Shown here piece by piece: positions 28,301-43,881 of a DNA stretch of 64,000 nt; position 1 is the first letter of the stretch, and each line of letters starts with the position of its first letter. The position numbers and the translations under genes are program-made. The notes beneath the pieces were generated by a model. The model did not search any database. It saw only the letters and a program-made list of their open reading frames with translations, and had not been told where the DNA came from. Source of the DNA: Acanthosoma haemorrhoidale (Eukaryota; Arthropoda; Insecta; Hemiptera; Acanthosomatidae). The stretch is from the NCBI GenBank assembly GCA_930367205.1, contig CAKNEZ010000028.1, positions 62,001-126,000 of the forward strand. Reading direction: 5' to 3'.

Positions 28301-30867
28301 GTAAATATAACATCAAATGATGTCGAATATAATAATGCACCGTGACATGGGCACTTATTGTATCACGTGATACGATCGTATGATTAAAGTTACGAGTGTA
28401 TACACTAATAAATGATGTCGAATATGATAGTGCACCAAATCATTAGCACTTATTGTATCATGTGATGCGATCGTATGATCAAAGTTACAAGAGAATATAA
28501 CATCAAATGATGTCGATTATCATAGTGTACCGCATTATTAGCACATATTGTATCACGTGATACGATCGTATGATCAAAGTTACGAGTGAATATAACATCA
28601 AATGATGTCGATTATGATAGTGTTCCGTATCATAAGCAACCATTGTATCACGTGATGCGATCGTATGATTAAAGTTACAATTGAATATAACATCAAATGA
28701 TGTCGATTATAATGGTATACCGCTTTATTAGCATACATTGTATCACGTGATACGATCGCATGATTAAAGTTACGAGTGAATATAACATCAAATGATGTCG
28801 AATATGATAATGCACCGTGACATTGGCACTTATTGTTTCACGTGATACGATCTTATGATTAAAGTTACGAGTGTATACACCATTAAATGATGTCGAATAT
28901 GATAGTGTGTCGTAGCATTGACACTCATTGTATCACGCGATTCGATCACATGATTAAAGTTACGAGTGAATATAAAATCAAATAATGTCAAATATGAAAG
29001 TGTACCGTATTAATATCACACATTGTATCACGTGATACGATCGTATGATTAAAGTTACAGGTGTATATAACATCAAATTATGTTGATTATATTAGTGTAC
29101 CGCATCATTAGCACACATTGTATCACATGATACGATCGTATGATTAAAGTAACGAGTGAATATAACATCAAATGATGTCGAATATGATAATGCACCGTGA
29201 CATTGGCACTCATTGTATCACGTGATACGATCGTATGATTAAAGTCACGAGTGAATATAACATCAAATGATGTCGTTTATGATAGTGTTCCGTATCATAA
29301 GCACTCATTGTATCACGTGATACGATCGTATGATGAAAGTTACGAGTGAATATAACATCAAATGATGTCGATTATGATAGTGTTCCGTATCATAAGCAAT
29401 CATTGTATCACGTGATGCGATCGTATGATTAAAGTTACAATTGAATATAACATCAAATGATGTCGATTATAATCGTATACCGCTTTATTAGCATACATTG
29501 TATCACGTGATGCGATCGTATGATTAAAGTAACGAGTAAATATAACATCAAATGATGTCGAATATAATAATGCACCGTTACATGGGCACTTATTGTATCA
29601 CGTGATTCGATCGTATGATTAAAGTTACGAGTGTATACACTATTAAATGATGTCGAATATGATAGTGCACCAAATCATTAGCACTTATTGTATCATGTGA
29701 TGCAATCGTATGATTAAAGTTACAAGTGACTATAACATCAAATGATGTCGATTATAATAGTGTACTGCATTATTAGCACACATTGTATTATGTGATGCGA
29801 TCGTATGATTAAAGTAACGAGTGAATATAACATCAAATGATGTCGAATATGATAATGCACCGTGACATTGGCACATATTGTATCACGTGATACGATCGTA
29901 TGATTAAAGTCACGAGTAAATATAACATCAAATGATGTCGAATATAATAATGCACCGTTACATGGGCACTTATTGTATCACGTGATACGATCGTATGATT
30001 AAAGTTACGAGTGTATACACTAATAAATGATGTCGAATATGATAGTGCACCAAATTATTAGCACTTATTGTATCATGTGATGCGATCGTATGATCAAAGT
30101 TACAAGAGAATGTAACATCAAAAGATGTCAATTTTGATAGTGTACCGCATCATTGGCACTCATTATATCACGTGATAGGATCGTATGATTAAAGTAACGC
30201 GTGAATATAACATCAAATGATGTTGAATATGATAATGCACCGTGACATTGGCACATATTGTATCACGTGATACGATCGTATGATTAAAGTCACGAGTAAA
30301 TATAACATCAAATGATGTCGAATATAATAATGCACCGTGACATGGGCACTTATTATATCACGTGATAGGATCGTATGATTAAAGTTACGAGTGTATACAC
30401 TAATAAATGATGTCGAATATGATAGTGCACCAAATCATTAGCACTTATTGTATCATGTGATGCGATCGTATGATTAAAGTCACGAGTGAATATAGCATTA
30501 AATGATGTCGAATATGATAACGAACCGTGACATTGGTACTTATTGTATCACGTGATACGATCGTATGATCAAAGTTACAAGAGAATATAACATCAAATGA
30601 TGTCGATTATCATAGTGTACCGCATTATTAGCACATATTGTATCACGTGATACGATCGTATGATTAAAGTTACGAGTGAATATAACATCAAATGATGTCG
30701 AATATGATAATGCACCGTGACATTGGCACTCATTGTATCACGTGATACGATCGTATGATTAAAGTCACGAGTGAATATAACATCAAATGATGTCGATTAT
30801 GATAGTGTTCCGTATCATAAGCACTCATTGTATCACGTGATACGATCGTATGATGAAAGTTACGAGT

Positions 30868-31057
30868 GAATATAACATCAAATGATGTCGATTATGATAG
30901 TGTTCCGTATCATAAGCAATCATTGTATCACGTGATGCGATCGTATGATTAAAGTTACAATTGAATATAACATCAAATGATGTCGATTATGATAGTGTTC
31001 CGTATCATAAGCAATCATTGTATCACGTGATGCGATCGTATGATTAAAGTTACAATT
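30868..31057. repeat. Single-monomer tandem duplication
   Basis: Two consecutive identical monomers (30868-30962 and 30963-31057), each with GATTATGATAGTGTTCCG, CAATCATTG and an ACAATT end. At the matching place in the next unit (38468-38562) there is only one. This accounts for one of the 34 monomers between C2 at 28873 and C1 at 32103. Confidence 0.82.
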
Positions 31058-34000
31058 GAATATAACATCAAATGATGTCGATTATAATAGTGTACTGCAT
31101 TAATAGCACACATTGTATCATGTGATGCGATCGTATGATTAAAGTAACGAGTAAATATAACATCAAATGATGTCGAATATAATAATGCACCGTTACATGG
31201 GCACTTATTGTATCACGTGATACGATCGTATGATTAAAGTTACGAGTGTATACACTAATAAATGATGTCAAATATGATAGTGCACCAAATCATTAGCACT
31301 TATTGTATCATGTGATGCGATCGTATGATCAAAGTTACAAGAGAATGTAACATCAAAAGATGTCTATTTTGATAGTGTACCGCATCATTGGCACTCATTA
31401 TATCACGTGATAGGATCGTATGATTAAAGTAACGAGTGAATATAACATCAAATGATGTCGAATATGATAATGCAGTGTGACATTGGCACATATTGTATCA
31501 CGTGATACGATCGTATGATTAAAGTCACGAGTAAATATAACATCAAATGATGTCGAATATAATAATGCACCGTGACATGGGCACTTATTGTATCACGTGA
31601 TACGATCGTATGATTAAAGTTACGAGTGTATACACTAATAAATGATGTCGAATATGATAGTGCACCAAATCATTAGCACTTATTGTATCATGTGATGCGA
31701 TCGTATGATCAAAGTTACAAGAGAATATAACATCAAATGATGTCGATTATCATAGTGTACCGCATTATTAGCACATATTGTATCACGTGATACGATCGTA
31801 TGATCAAAGTTACGAGTGAATATAACATCAAATGATGTCGATTATGATAGTGTTCCGTATCATAAGCAATCATTGTATCACGTGATGCGATCGTATGATT
31901 AAAGTTACAATTGAATATAACATCAAATGATGTCGATTATAATGGTATACCGCTTTATTAGCATACATTGTATCACGTGATACGATCGCATGATTAAAGT
32001 TACGAGTGAATATAACATCAAATGATGTCGAATATGATAATGCACCGTGACATTGGCACTTATTGTTTCACGTGATACGATCTTATGATTAAAGTTACGA
32101 GTGTATACACCATTAAATGATGTCGAATATGATAGTGTGTCGTAGCATTTACACTCATTGTATCACGCGATTCGATCACATGATTAAAGTTACGAGTGAA
32201 TATAACATCAAATGATGTCGAATATGATAATGAACCGTGACATTGGCACTTATTGTATCACGTGATACGATCGTATGAATAAAGTTACAGGTGAATATAA
32301 CATCAAATGATGTTGATTATGATAGTGTTCCGTATCATAAGCAATCATTGTATCACGTGATGCGATCGTATAATTAAAGTTACGAGTAAATATAACATCA
32401 AATAATGTCAAATATGAAAGTGTACCGCATCATTAGCACACATTGTATCACGTGATACGATCGTATGATTAAAGTAACGAGTGAATATAACATCAAATGA
32501 TGTCGATTATAATGGTTTACTGCTTTATTAGCACACATTCTATCACGTGATACGATCGTATGATTAAAGTTACGAGTGAATATAACATCAAATGATGTCG
32601 AATATGATAATGCACTGTGACATTGGCACTTATTGTATCACGTGATACGATCGTATGATTAAAGTTACGAGTGTATACACTATTAAATGATGTCGAATAT
32701 GATAGTGCACCAAATCATTAGCACTTATTGTATCATGTGATGCAATCGTATGATTAAAGTTACAAGTGACTATAACATCAAATGATGTCGATTATAATAG
32801 TGTACTGCATTATTAGCACACATTGTATCATGTGATGCGATCGTATGATTAAAGTAACGAGTGAATATAACATCAAATGATGTCGAATATGATAATGCAC
32901 CGTGACATTGGCACATATTGTATCAAGTGATACGATCGTATGATTAAAGTCACGAGTAAATATAACATCAAATGATGTCGAATATAATAATGCACCGTTA
33001 CATGGGCACTTATTGTATCACGTGATACGATCGTATGATTAAAGTTACGAGTGTATACACTAATAAATGATGTCGAATATGATAGTGCACCAAATCATTA
33101 GCACTTATTGTATCATGTGATGCGATCGTATGATCAAAGTTACAAGAGAATGTAACATCAAAAGATGTCAATTTTGATAGTGTACCGCATCATTGGCACT
33201 CATTATATCACGTGATAGGATCGTATGATTAAAGTAACGAGTGAATATAACATCAAATGATGTCGAATATGATAATGCACCGTGACATTGGCACATATTG
33301 TATCACGTGATACGATCGTATGATTAAAGTCACGAGTAAATATAACATCAAATGATGTCGAATATAATAATGCACCGTGACATGGGCACTTATTGTATCA
33401 CGTGATACGATCGTATGATTAAAGTTACGAGTGTATACACTAATAAATGATGTCGAATATGATAGTGCACCAAATCATTAGCACTTATTGTATCATGTGA
33501 TGCGATCGTATGATTAAAGTCACGAGTGAATATAGCATCAAATGATGTCGAATATGATAACGAACCGTGACATTGGTACTTATTGTATCACGTGATACGA
33601 TCGTATGATCAAAGTTACAAGAGAATATAACATCAAATGATGTCGATTATCATAGTGTACCGCATTATTAGCACATATTGTATCACGTGATACGATCGTA
33701 TGATTAAAGTTACGAGTGAATATAACATCAAATGATGTCGAATATGATAATGCACCGTGACATTGGCACTCATTGTATCACGTGATACGATCGTATGATT
33801 AAAGTCACGAGTGAATATAACATCAAATGATGTCGATTATGATAGTGTTCCGTATCATAAGCACTCATTGTATCACGTGATACGATCGTATGATGAAAGT
33901 TACGAGTGAATATAACATCAAATGATGTCGATTATGATAGTGTTCCGTATCACAAGCAATCATTGTATCACGTGATGCGATCGTATGATTAAAGTTACAA

Positions 34001-34192
34001 TAGAATATAACATCAAACGATGTCGATTATAATCGTATACCGCTTTATTAGCATACATTGTATCACGTGATGCGATCGTATGATTAAAGTAACGAGTAAA
34101 TATAACATCAAATGATGTCGAATATAATAATGCACCGTTACATGGGCACTTATTGTATCACGTGATACGATCGTATGATTAAAGTTACGAGT

Positions 34193-35902
34193 GTATACAC
34201 TAATAAATGATGTCGAATATGATAGTGCACCAAATCATTAGCACTTATTGTATCATGTGATGCAATCGTATGATTAAAGTTACAAGTGACTATAACATCA
34301 AATGATGTCGATTATAATAGTGTACTGCATTATTAGCACACATTGTATCATGTGATGCGATCGTTTGATTAAAGTAACGAGTAAATATAACATCAAATGA
34401 TGTCGAATATAATAATGCACCGTTACATGGGCACTTATTGTATCACGTGATACGATCGTATGATTAAAGTTACGAGTGTATACACTAATAAATGATGTCG
34501 AATATGATAGTGCACCAAATCATTAGCACTTATTGTATCATGTGATGCGATCGTATGATCAAAGTTACAAGAGAATGTAACATCAAAAGATGTCAATTTT
34601 GATAGTGTACCGCATCATTGGCACTCATTATATCACGTGATAGGATCGTATGATTAAAGTAACGAGTGAATATAACATCAAATGATGTCGAATATGATAA
34701 TGCACTGTGACATTGGCACATATTGTATCACGTGATACGATCGTATGATTAAAGTCACGAGTAAATATAACATCAAATGATGTCGAATATAATAATGCAC
34801 CGTGACATGGGCACTTATTGTATCACGTGATACGATCGTATGATTAAAGTTACGAGTGTATACACTAATAAATGATGTCGAATATGATAGTGCACCAAAT
34901 CATTAGCACTTATTGTATCATGTGATGCGATCGTATGATCAAAGTTACAAGAGAATGTAACATCAAAAGATGTCAATTTTGATAGTGTACCGCATCATTG
35001 GCACTCATTATATCACGTGATAGGATCGTATGATTAAAGTACCGAGTGAATATAACATCAAATGATGTCGAATATGATAATGCACCGTGACATTGGCACA
35101 TATTGTATCACGTGATACGATCGTATGATTAAAGTCACGAGTAAATATAACATCAAATGATGTCGAATATAATAATGCACCGTGACATGGGCACTTATTG
35201 TATCACGTGATACGATCGTATGATTAAAGTTACGAGTGTATACACTAATAAATGATGTCGAATATGATAGTGCACCAAATCATTAGCACTTATTGTATCA
35301 TGTGATGCAATCGTATGATTAAAGTTACAAGTGACTATAACATCAAATGATGTCGATTATAATAGTGTACTGCATTATTAGCACACATTGTATCATGTGA
35401 TGCGATCGTTTGATTAAAGTAACGAGTAAATATAACATCAAATGATGTCGAATATAATAATGCACCGTTACATGGGCACTTATTGTATCACGTGATACGA
35501 TCGTATGATTAAAGTTACGAGTGTATACACTAATAAATGATGTCGAATATGATAGTGCACCAAATCATTAGCACTTATTGTATCATGTGATGCGATCGTA
35601 TGATCAAAGTTACAAGAGAATGTAACATCAAAAGATGTCAATTTTGATAGTGTACCGCATCATTGGCACTCATTATATCACGTGATAGGATCGTATGATT
35701 AAAGTAACGAGTGAATATAACATCAAATGATGTCGAATATGATAATGCACTGTGACATTGGCACATATTGTATCACGTGATACGATCGTATGATTAAAGT
35801 CACGAGTAAATATAACATCAAATGATGTCGAATATAATAATGCACCGTGACATGGGCACTTATTGTATCACGTGATACGATCGTATGATTAAAGTTACGA
35901 GT
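34193..35902. repeat. 11-monomer-offset duplication (seven monomers repeated around a four-monomer block)
   Basis: 34193-34857 (seven monomers, beginning with an A monomer carrying GATGCAATCG and including GATCGTTTGATT) recurs at 35238-35902, offset 1,045 bp = 11 monomers. The four monomers between (34858-35237) are an A-headed block with the private variant AAAGTACCGAGT near 35035. This raises the C1-C2 spacing from 34 to 45 monomers in this unit alone. Confidence 0.85.
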
Positions 35903-37802
35903 GTATACACTAATAAATGATGTCGAATATGATAGTGCACCAAATCATTAGCACTTATTGTATCATGTGATGCGATCGTATGATCAAAGTTACAAGAGAA
36001 TATAACATCAAATGATGTCGATTATCATAGTGTACCGCATTATTAGCACATATTGTATCACGTGATACGATCGTATGATCAAAGTTACGAGTGAATATAA
36101 CATCAAATGATGTCGATTATGATAGTGTTCCGTATCATAAGCAACCATTGTATCACGTGATGCGATCGTATGATTAAAGTTACAATTGAATATAACATCA
36201 AATGATGTCGATTATAATGGTATACCGCTTTATTAGCATACATTGTATCACGTGATACGATCGCATGATTAAAGTTACGAGTGAATATAACATCAAATGA
36301 TGTCGAATATGATAATGCACCGTGACATTGGCACTTATTGTTTCACGTGATACGATCTTATGATTAAAGTTACGAGTGTATACACCATTAAATGATGTCG
36401 AATATGATAGTGTGTCGTAGCATTGACACTCATTGTATCACGCGATTCGATCACATGATTAAAGTTACGAGTGAATATAAAATCAAATAATGTCAAATAT
36501 GAAAGTGTACCGTATTAATATCACACATTGTATCACGTGATACGATCGTATGATTAAAGTTACAGGTGTATATAACATCAAATTATGTTGATTATATTAG
36601 TGTACCGCATCATTAGCACACATTGTATCACATGATACGATCGTATGATTAAAGTAACGAGTGAATATAACATCAAATGATGTCGAATATGATAATGCAC
36701 CGTGACATTGGCACTCATTGTATCACGTGATACGATCGTATGATTAAAGTCACGAGTGAATATAACATCAAATGATGTCGTTTATGATAGTGTTCCGTAT
36801 CATAAGCACTCATTGTATCACGTGATACGATCGTATGATGAAAGTTACGAGTGAATATAACATCAAATGATGTCGATTATGATAGTGTTCCGTATCATAA
36901 GCAATCATTGTATCACGTGATGCGATCGTATGATTAAAGTTACAATTGAATATAACATCAAATGATGTCGATTATAATCGTATACCGCTTTATTAGCATA
37001 CATTGTATCACGTGATGCGATCGTATGATTAAAGTAACGAGTAAATATAACATCAAATGATGTCGAATATAATAATGCACCGTTACATGGGCACTTATTG
37101 TATCACGTGATACGATCGTATGATTAAAGTTACGAGTGTATACACTATTAAATGATGTCGAATATGATAGTGCACCAAATCATTAGCACTTATTGTATCA
37201 TGTGATGCAATCGTATGATTAAAGTTACAAGTGACTATAACATCAAATGATGTCGATTATAATAGTGTACTGCATTATTAGCACACATTGTATTATGTGA
37301 TGCGATCGTATGATTAAAGTAACGAGTGAATATAACATCAAATGATGTCGAATATGATAATGCACCGTGACATTGGCACATATTGTATCACGTGATACGA
37401 TCGTATGATTAAAGTCACGAGTAAATATAACATCAAATGATGTCGAATATAATAATGCACCGTTACATGGGCACTTATTGTATCACGTGATACGATCGTA
37501 TGATTAAAGTTACGAGTGTATACACTAATAAATGATGTCGAATATGATAGTGCACCAAATTATTAGCACTTATTGTATCATGTGATGCGATCGTATGATC
37601 AAAGTTACAAGAGAATGTAACATCAAAAGATGTCAATTTTGATAGTGTACCGCATCATTGGCACTCATTATATCACGTGATAGGATCGTATGATTAAAGT
37701 AACGCGTGAATATAACATCAAATGATGTCGAATATGATAATGCACCGTGACATTGGCACATATTGTATCACGTGATACGATCGTATGATGAAAGTTACGA
37801 GT

Positions 37803-37897
37803 GAATATAACATCAAATGATGTCGATTATGATAGTGTTCCGTATCATAAGCAATCATTGTATCACGTGATGCGATCGTATGATTAAAGTCACGAGT
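37803..37897. repeat. Single ectopic monomer insertion
   Basis: A GATTATGATAGTGTTCCG / CAATCATTG monomer, preceded by a GATGAAAGTTACGAGT end, lies between a CACATATTG monomer and an AAATATAAC monomer. In other units these two are adjacent (for example 30203-30392). The inserted monomer matches the one normally found about 700 bp further on (38468). It looks like a one-monomer insertion by out-of-register exchange or conversion. Confidence 0.8.
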
Positions 37898-40800
37898 AAA
37901 TATAACATCAAATGATGTCGAATATAATAATGCACCGTGACATGGGCACTTATTGTATCACGTGATAGGATCGTATGATTAAAGTTACGAGTGTATACAC
38001 TAATAAATGATGTCGAATATGATAGTGCACCAAATCATTAGCACTTATTGTATCATGTGATGCGATCGTATGATTAAAGTCACGAGTGAATATAGCATTA
38101 AATGATGTCGAATATGATAACGAACCGTGACATTGGTACTTATTGTATCACGTGATACGATCGTATGATCAAAGTTACAAGAGAATATAACATCAAATGA
38201 TGTCGATTATCATAGTGTACCGCATTATTAGCACATATTGTATCACGTGATACGATCGTATGATTAAAGTTACGAGTGAATATAACATCAAATGATGTCG
38301 AATATGATAATGCACCGTGACATTGGCACTCATTGTATCACGTGATACGATCGTATGATTAAAGTCACGAGTGAATATAACATCAAATGATGTCGATTAT
38401 GATAGTGTTCCGTATCATAAGCACTCATTGTATCACGTGATACGATCGTATGATGAAAGTTACGAGTGAATATAACATCAAATGATGTCGATTATGATAG
38501 TGTTCCGTATCATAAGCAATCATTGTATCACGTGATGCGATCGTATGATTAAAGTTACAATTGAATATAACATCAAATGATGTCGATTATAATAGTGTAC
38601 TGCATTATTAGCACACATTGTATCATGTGATGCGATCGTATGATTAAAGTAACGAGTAAATATAACATCAAATGATGTCGAATATAATAATGCACCGTTA
38701 CATGGGCACTTATTGTATCACGTGATACGATCGTATGATTAAAGTTACGAGTGTATACACTAATAAATGATGTCAAATATGATAGTGCACCAAATCATTA
38801 GCACTTATTGTATCATGTGATGCGATCGTATGATCAAAGTTACAAGAGAATGTAACATCAAAAGATGTCCATTTTGATAGTGTACCGCATCATTGGCACT
38901 CATTATATCACGTGATAGGATCGTATGATTAAAGTAACGAGTGAATATAACATCAAATGATGTCGAATATGATAATGCAGTGTGACATTGGCACATATTG
39001 TATCACGTGATGCGATCGTATGATTAAAGTCACGAGTAAATATAACATCAAATGATGTCGAATATAATAATGCACCGTGACATGGGCACTTATTGTATCA
39101 CGTGATACGATCGTATGATTAAAGTTACGAGTGTATACACTAATAAATGATGTCGAATATGATAGTGCACCAAATCATTAGCACTTATTGTATCATGTGA
39201 TGCGATCGTATGATCAAAGTTACAAGAGAATATAACATCAAATGATGTCGATTATCATAGTGTACCGCATTATTAGCACATATTGTATCACGTGATACGA
39301 TCGTATGATCAAAGTTACGAGTGAATATAACATCAAATGATGTCGATTATGATAGTGTTCCGTATCATAAGCAATCATTGTATCACGTGATGCGATCGTA
39401 TGATTAAAGTTACAATTGAATATAACATCAAATGATGTCGATTATAATGGTATACCGCTTTATTAGCATACATTGTATCACGTGATACGATCGCATGATT
39501 AAAGTTACGAGTGAATATAACATCAAATGATGTCGAATATGATAATGCACCGTGACATTGGCACTTATTGTTTCACGTGATACGATCTTATGATTAAAGT
39601 TACGAGTGTATACACCATTAAATGATGTCGAATATGATAGTGTGTCGTAGCATTTACACACATTGTATTAGGCGATTCGATCACATGATTAAAGTTACGA
39701 GTGAATATAACATCAAATGATGTCGAATATGATAATGAACCGTGACATTGGCACTTATTGTATCACGTGATACGATCGTATGAATAAAGTTACAGGTGAA
39801 TATAACATCAAATGATGTTGATTATGATAGTGTTCCGTATCATAAGCAATCATTGTATCACGTGATGCGATCGTATAATTAAAGTTACGAGTAAATATAA
39901 CATCAAATAATGTCAAATATGAAAGTGTACCGCATCATTAGCACACATTGTATCACGTGATACGATCGTATGATTAAAGTAACGAGTGAATATAACATCA
40001 AATGATGTCGATTATAATGGTTTACTGCTTTATTAGCACACATTCTATCACGTGATACGATCGTATGATTAAAGTTACGAGTGAATATAACATCAAATGA
40101 TGTCGAATATGATAATGCACTGTGACATTGGCACTTATTGTATCACGTGATACGATCGTATGATTAAAGTTACGAGTGTATACACTATTAAATGATGTCG
40201 AATATGATAGTGCACCAAATCATTAGCACTTATTGTATCATGTGATGCAATCGTATGATTAAAGTTACAAGTGACTATAACATCAAATGATGTCGATTAT
40301 AATAGTGTACTGCATTATTAGCACACATTGTATCACGTGATTCGATCGTATGATTAAAGTAACGAGTGAATATAACATCAAATGATGTCGAATATGATAA
40401 TGCACCGTGACATTGGCACATATTGTATCAAGTGATACGATCGTATGATTAAAGTCACGAGTAAATATAACATCAAATGATGTCGAATATAATAATGCAC
40501 CGTTACATGGGCACTTATTGTATCACGTGATACGATCGTATGATTAAAGTTACGAGTGTATACACTAATAAATGATGTCGAATATGATAGTGCACCAAAT
40601 CATTAGCACTTATTGTATCATGTGATGCGATCGTATGATCAAAGTTACAAGAGAATGTAACATCAAAAGATGTCAATTTTGATAGTGTACCGCATCATTG
40701 GCACTCATTATATCACGTGATAGGATCGTATGATTAAAGTAACGAGTGAATATAACATCAAATGATGTCGAATATGATAATGCACCGTGACATTGGCACA

Positions 40801-41317
40801 TATTGTATCACGTGATACGATCGTATGATTAAAGTCACGAGTAAATATAACATCAAATGATGTCGAATATAATAATGCACCGTGACATGGGCACTTATTG
40901 TATCACGTGATACGATCGTATGATTAAAGTTACGAGTGTATACACTAATAAATGATGTCGAATATGATAGTGCACCAAATCATTAGCACTTATTGTATCA
41001 TGTGATGCGATCGTATGATTAAAGTCACGAGTGAATATAGCATCAAATGATGTCGAATATGATAACGAACCGTGACATTGGTACTTATTGTATCACGTGA
41101 TACGATCGTATGATCAAAGTTACAAGAGAATATAACATCAAATGATGTCGATTATCATAGTGTACCGCATTATTAGCACATATTGTATCACGTGATACGA
41201 TCGTATGATTAAAGTTACGAGTGAATATAACATCAAATGATGTCGAATATGATAATGCACCGTGACATTGGCACTCATTGTATCACGTGATACGATCGTA
41301 TGATTAAAGTCACGAGT

Positions 41318-41411
41318 GAATATAACATCAAATGATGTCGATTATGATAGTGTTCCGTATCATAAGCACTCATTTATCACGTGATACGATCGTATGATGA
41401 AAGTTACGAGT
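41318..41411. repeat. 94-bp monomer: sole 1-bp deletion
   Basis: CACTCATTTATCACG near 41368 replaces CACTCATTGTATCACG of sister monomers with one G missing once the T run is aligned. The equivalent monomer 5,415 bp downstream is intact, so the change is private to this copy, or a sequencing or assembly error. Confidence 0.8.
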
Positions 41412-43786
41412 GAATATAACATCAAATGATGTCGATTATGATAGTGTTCCGTATCATAAGCAATCATTGTATCACGTGATGCGATCGTATGATTAAAGTT
41501 ACAATTGAATATAACATCAAATGATGTCGATTATAATCGTATACCGCTTTATTAGCATACATTGTATCACGTGATGCGATCGTATGATTAAAGTAACGAG
41601 TAAATATAACATCAAATGATGTCGAATATAATAATGCACCGTTACATGGGCACTTATTGTATCACGTGATACGATCGTATGATTAAAGTTACGAGTGTAT
41701 ACACTAATAAATGATGTCGAATATGATAGTGCACCAAATCATTAGCACTTATTGTATCATGTGATGCAATCGTATGATTAAAGTTACAAGTGACTATAAC
41801 ATCAAATGATGTCGATTATAATAGTGTACTGCATTATTAGCACACATTGTATCATGTGATGCGATCGTTTGATTAAAGTAACGAGTAAATATAACATCAA
41901 ATGATGTCGAATATAATAATGCACCGTTACATGGGCACTTATTGTATCACGTGATACGATCGTATGATTAAAGTTACGAGTGTATACACTAATAAATGAT
42001 GTCGAATATGATAGTGCACCAAATCATTAGCACTTATTGTATCATGTGATGCGATCGTATGATCAAAGTTACAAGAGAATGTAACATCAAAAGATGTCAA
42101 TTTTGATAGTGTACCGCATCATTGGCACTCATTATATCACGTGATAGGATCGTATGATTAAAGTAACGAGTGAATATAACATCAAATGATGTCGAATATG
42201 ATAATGCAGTGTGACATTGGCACATATTGTATCACGTGATACGATCGTATGATTAAAGTCACGAGTAAATATAACATCAAATGATGTCGAATATAATAAT
42301 GCACCGTGACATGGGCACTTATTGTATCACGTGATACGATCGTATGATTAAAGTTACGAGTGTATACACTAATAAATGATGTCGAATATGATAGTGCACC
42401 AAATCATTAGCACTTATTGTATCATGTGATGCGATCGTATGATCAAAGTTACAAGAGAATATAACATCAAATGATGTCGATTATCATAGTGTACCGCATT
42501 ATAAGCACATATTGTATCACGTGATACGATCGTATGATCAAAGTTACGAGTGAATATAACATCAAATGATGTCGATTATGATAGTGTTCCGTATCATAAG
42601 CAACCATTGTATCACGTGATGCGATCGTATGATTAAAGTTACAATTGAATATAACATCAAATGATGTCGATTATAATGGTATACCGCTTTATTAGCATAC
42701 ATTGTATCACGTGATACGATCGCATGATTAAAGTTACGAGTGAATATAACATCAAATGATGTCGAATATGATAATGCACCGTGACATTGGCACTTATTGT
42801 TTCACGTGATACGATCTTATGATTAAAGTTACGAGTGTATACACCATTAAATGATGTCGAATATGATAGTGTGTCGTAGCATTGACACTCATTGTATCAC
42901 GCGATTCGATCACATGATTAAAGTTACGAGTGAATATAAAATCAAATAATGTCAAATATGAAAGTGTACCGTATTAATATCACACATTGTATCACGTGAT
43001 ACGATCGTATGATTAAAGTTACAGGTGTATATAACATCAAATTATGTTGATTATATTAGTGTACCGCATCATTAGCACACATTGTATCACATGATACGAT
43101 CGTATGATTAAAGTAACGAGTGAATATAACATCAAATGATGTCGAATATGATAAGGCACCGTGGCATTGGCACTTATTGTATCACGTGATACGATCGTAT
43201 GATTAAAGTTACGAGTGAATATAGCATCAATTGATGTCGAATATGATAATGAACCGTGACATTGGCACTTATTGTATCACGTGATACGATCGTATGAATA
43301 AAGTTACAGGTGAATATAACATCAAATGATGTCGATTATGATAGTGTTCCGTATCATAAGCACTCATTGTATCACGTGATGCGATCGTATGATTAAAGTT
43401 ACAATTGAATATAACATCAAATGATGTCGATTATAATAGTGTACTGCATTAATAGCACACATTGTATCATGTGATGCGATCGTATGATTAAAGTAACGAG
43501 TGAATATAACATCAAATGATGTCGAATATGATAATGCAGTGTGACATTGGCACATATTGTATCACGTGATACGATCGTATGATTAAAGTCACGAGTAAAT
43601 ATAACATCAAATGATGTCGAATATAATAATGCACCGTGACATGGGCACTTATTGTATCACGTGATACGATCGTATGATTAAAGTTACGAGTGTCTACACT
43701 AATAAATGATGTCGAATATGATAGTGCACCAAATTATTAGCACTTATTGTATCATGTGATGCGATCGTATGATCAAAGTTACAAGA

Positions 43787-43881
43787 GAATGTAACATCAA
43801 ATGATGTCGAATATGATAATGCACCGTGACATTGGCACTCATTGTATCACGTGATACGATCGTATGATTAAAGTCACGAGT
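43787..43881. repeat. Hybrid monomer (about seven-monomer loss)
   Basis: Starts GAATGTAACATCAAATGATG and continues as the GCACCGTGACATTGGCACTC monomer. The parents are seven monomers apart in the preceding unit (37613 and 38278). The same hybrid is copied at 49202-49296 by the 5,415-bp duplication. Confidence 0.82.

Larger units (their letters stand above)
25170..31627. repeat. Higher-order unit, 68 monomers minus 2 bp (6,458 bp), copy 2
   Basis: The first 5,888 bases (25170-31057) match 19282-25169. Every rare variant I checked is shared: GTATCCCGTG (20671/26559), CATCAAACGATG (21663/27551), GCAACCATTG, GATGTCGTTTATG, CACGTGATTCGATCG, CAAATTATT and GATGTTGAATATG. The only difference seen by eye is at the end of the last monomer (CGAGT against CAATT). 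Six more monomers (31058-31627) follow, including a TCAAATATG A monomer and a GATGTCTATTTTG monomer. C1 is at 25643 and C2 at 28873. Confidence 0.9.
31628..39132. repeat. Higher-order unit, 79 monomers (7,505 bp)
   Basis: C1 is at 32103 and C2 at 36378, 45 monomers apart instead of the usual 34. The extra 11 monomers come from the internal duplication at 34193-35902. An extra single monomer is inserted at 37803-37897. The second monomer of the unit has the full GTGTACCG and lacks the 2-bp deletion marking the four preceding units. Confidence 0.87.

Noticed and set aside
39428..39661. Longest open frame seen, 77 codons on the minus strand
   Set aside because: 95 is not a multiple of three, so every monomer shifts the frame, and stop codons limit frames to about two monomers. 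This one ends in a variant C1 monomer. The translation simply repeats monomer words (HHLMLYS, VTLI.RS). The other frames of 63-77 codons (for example 11314, 31300, 43364, 63745) are rejected for the same reason.
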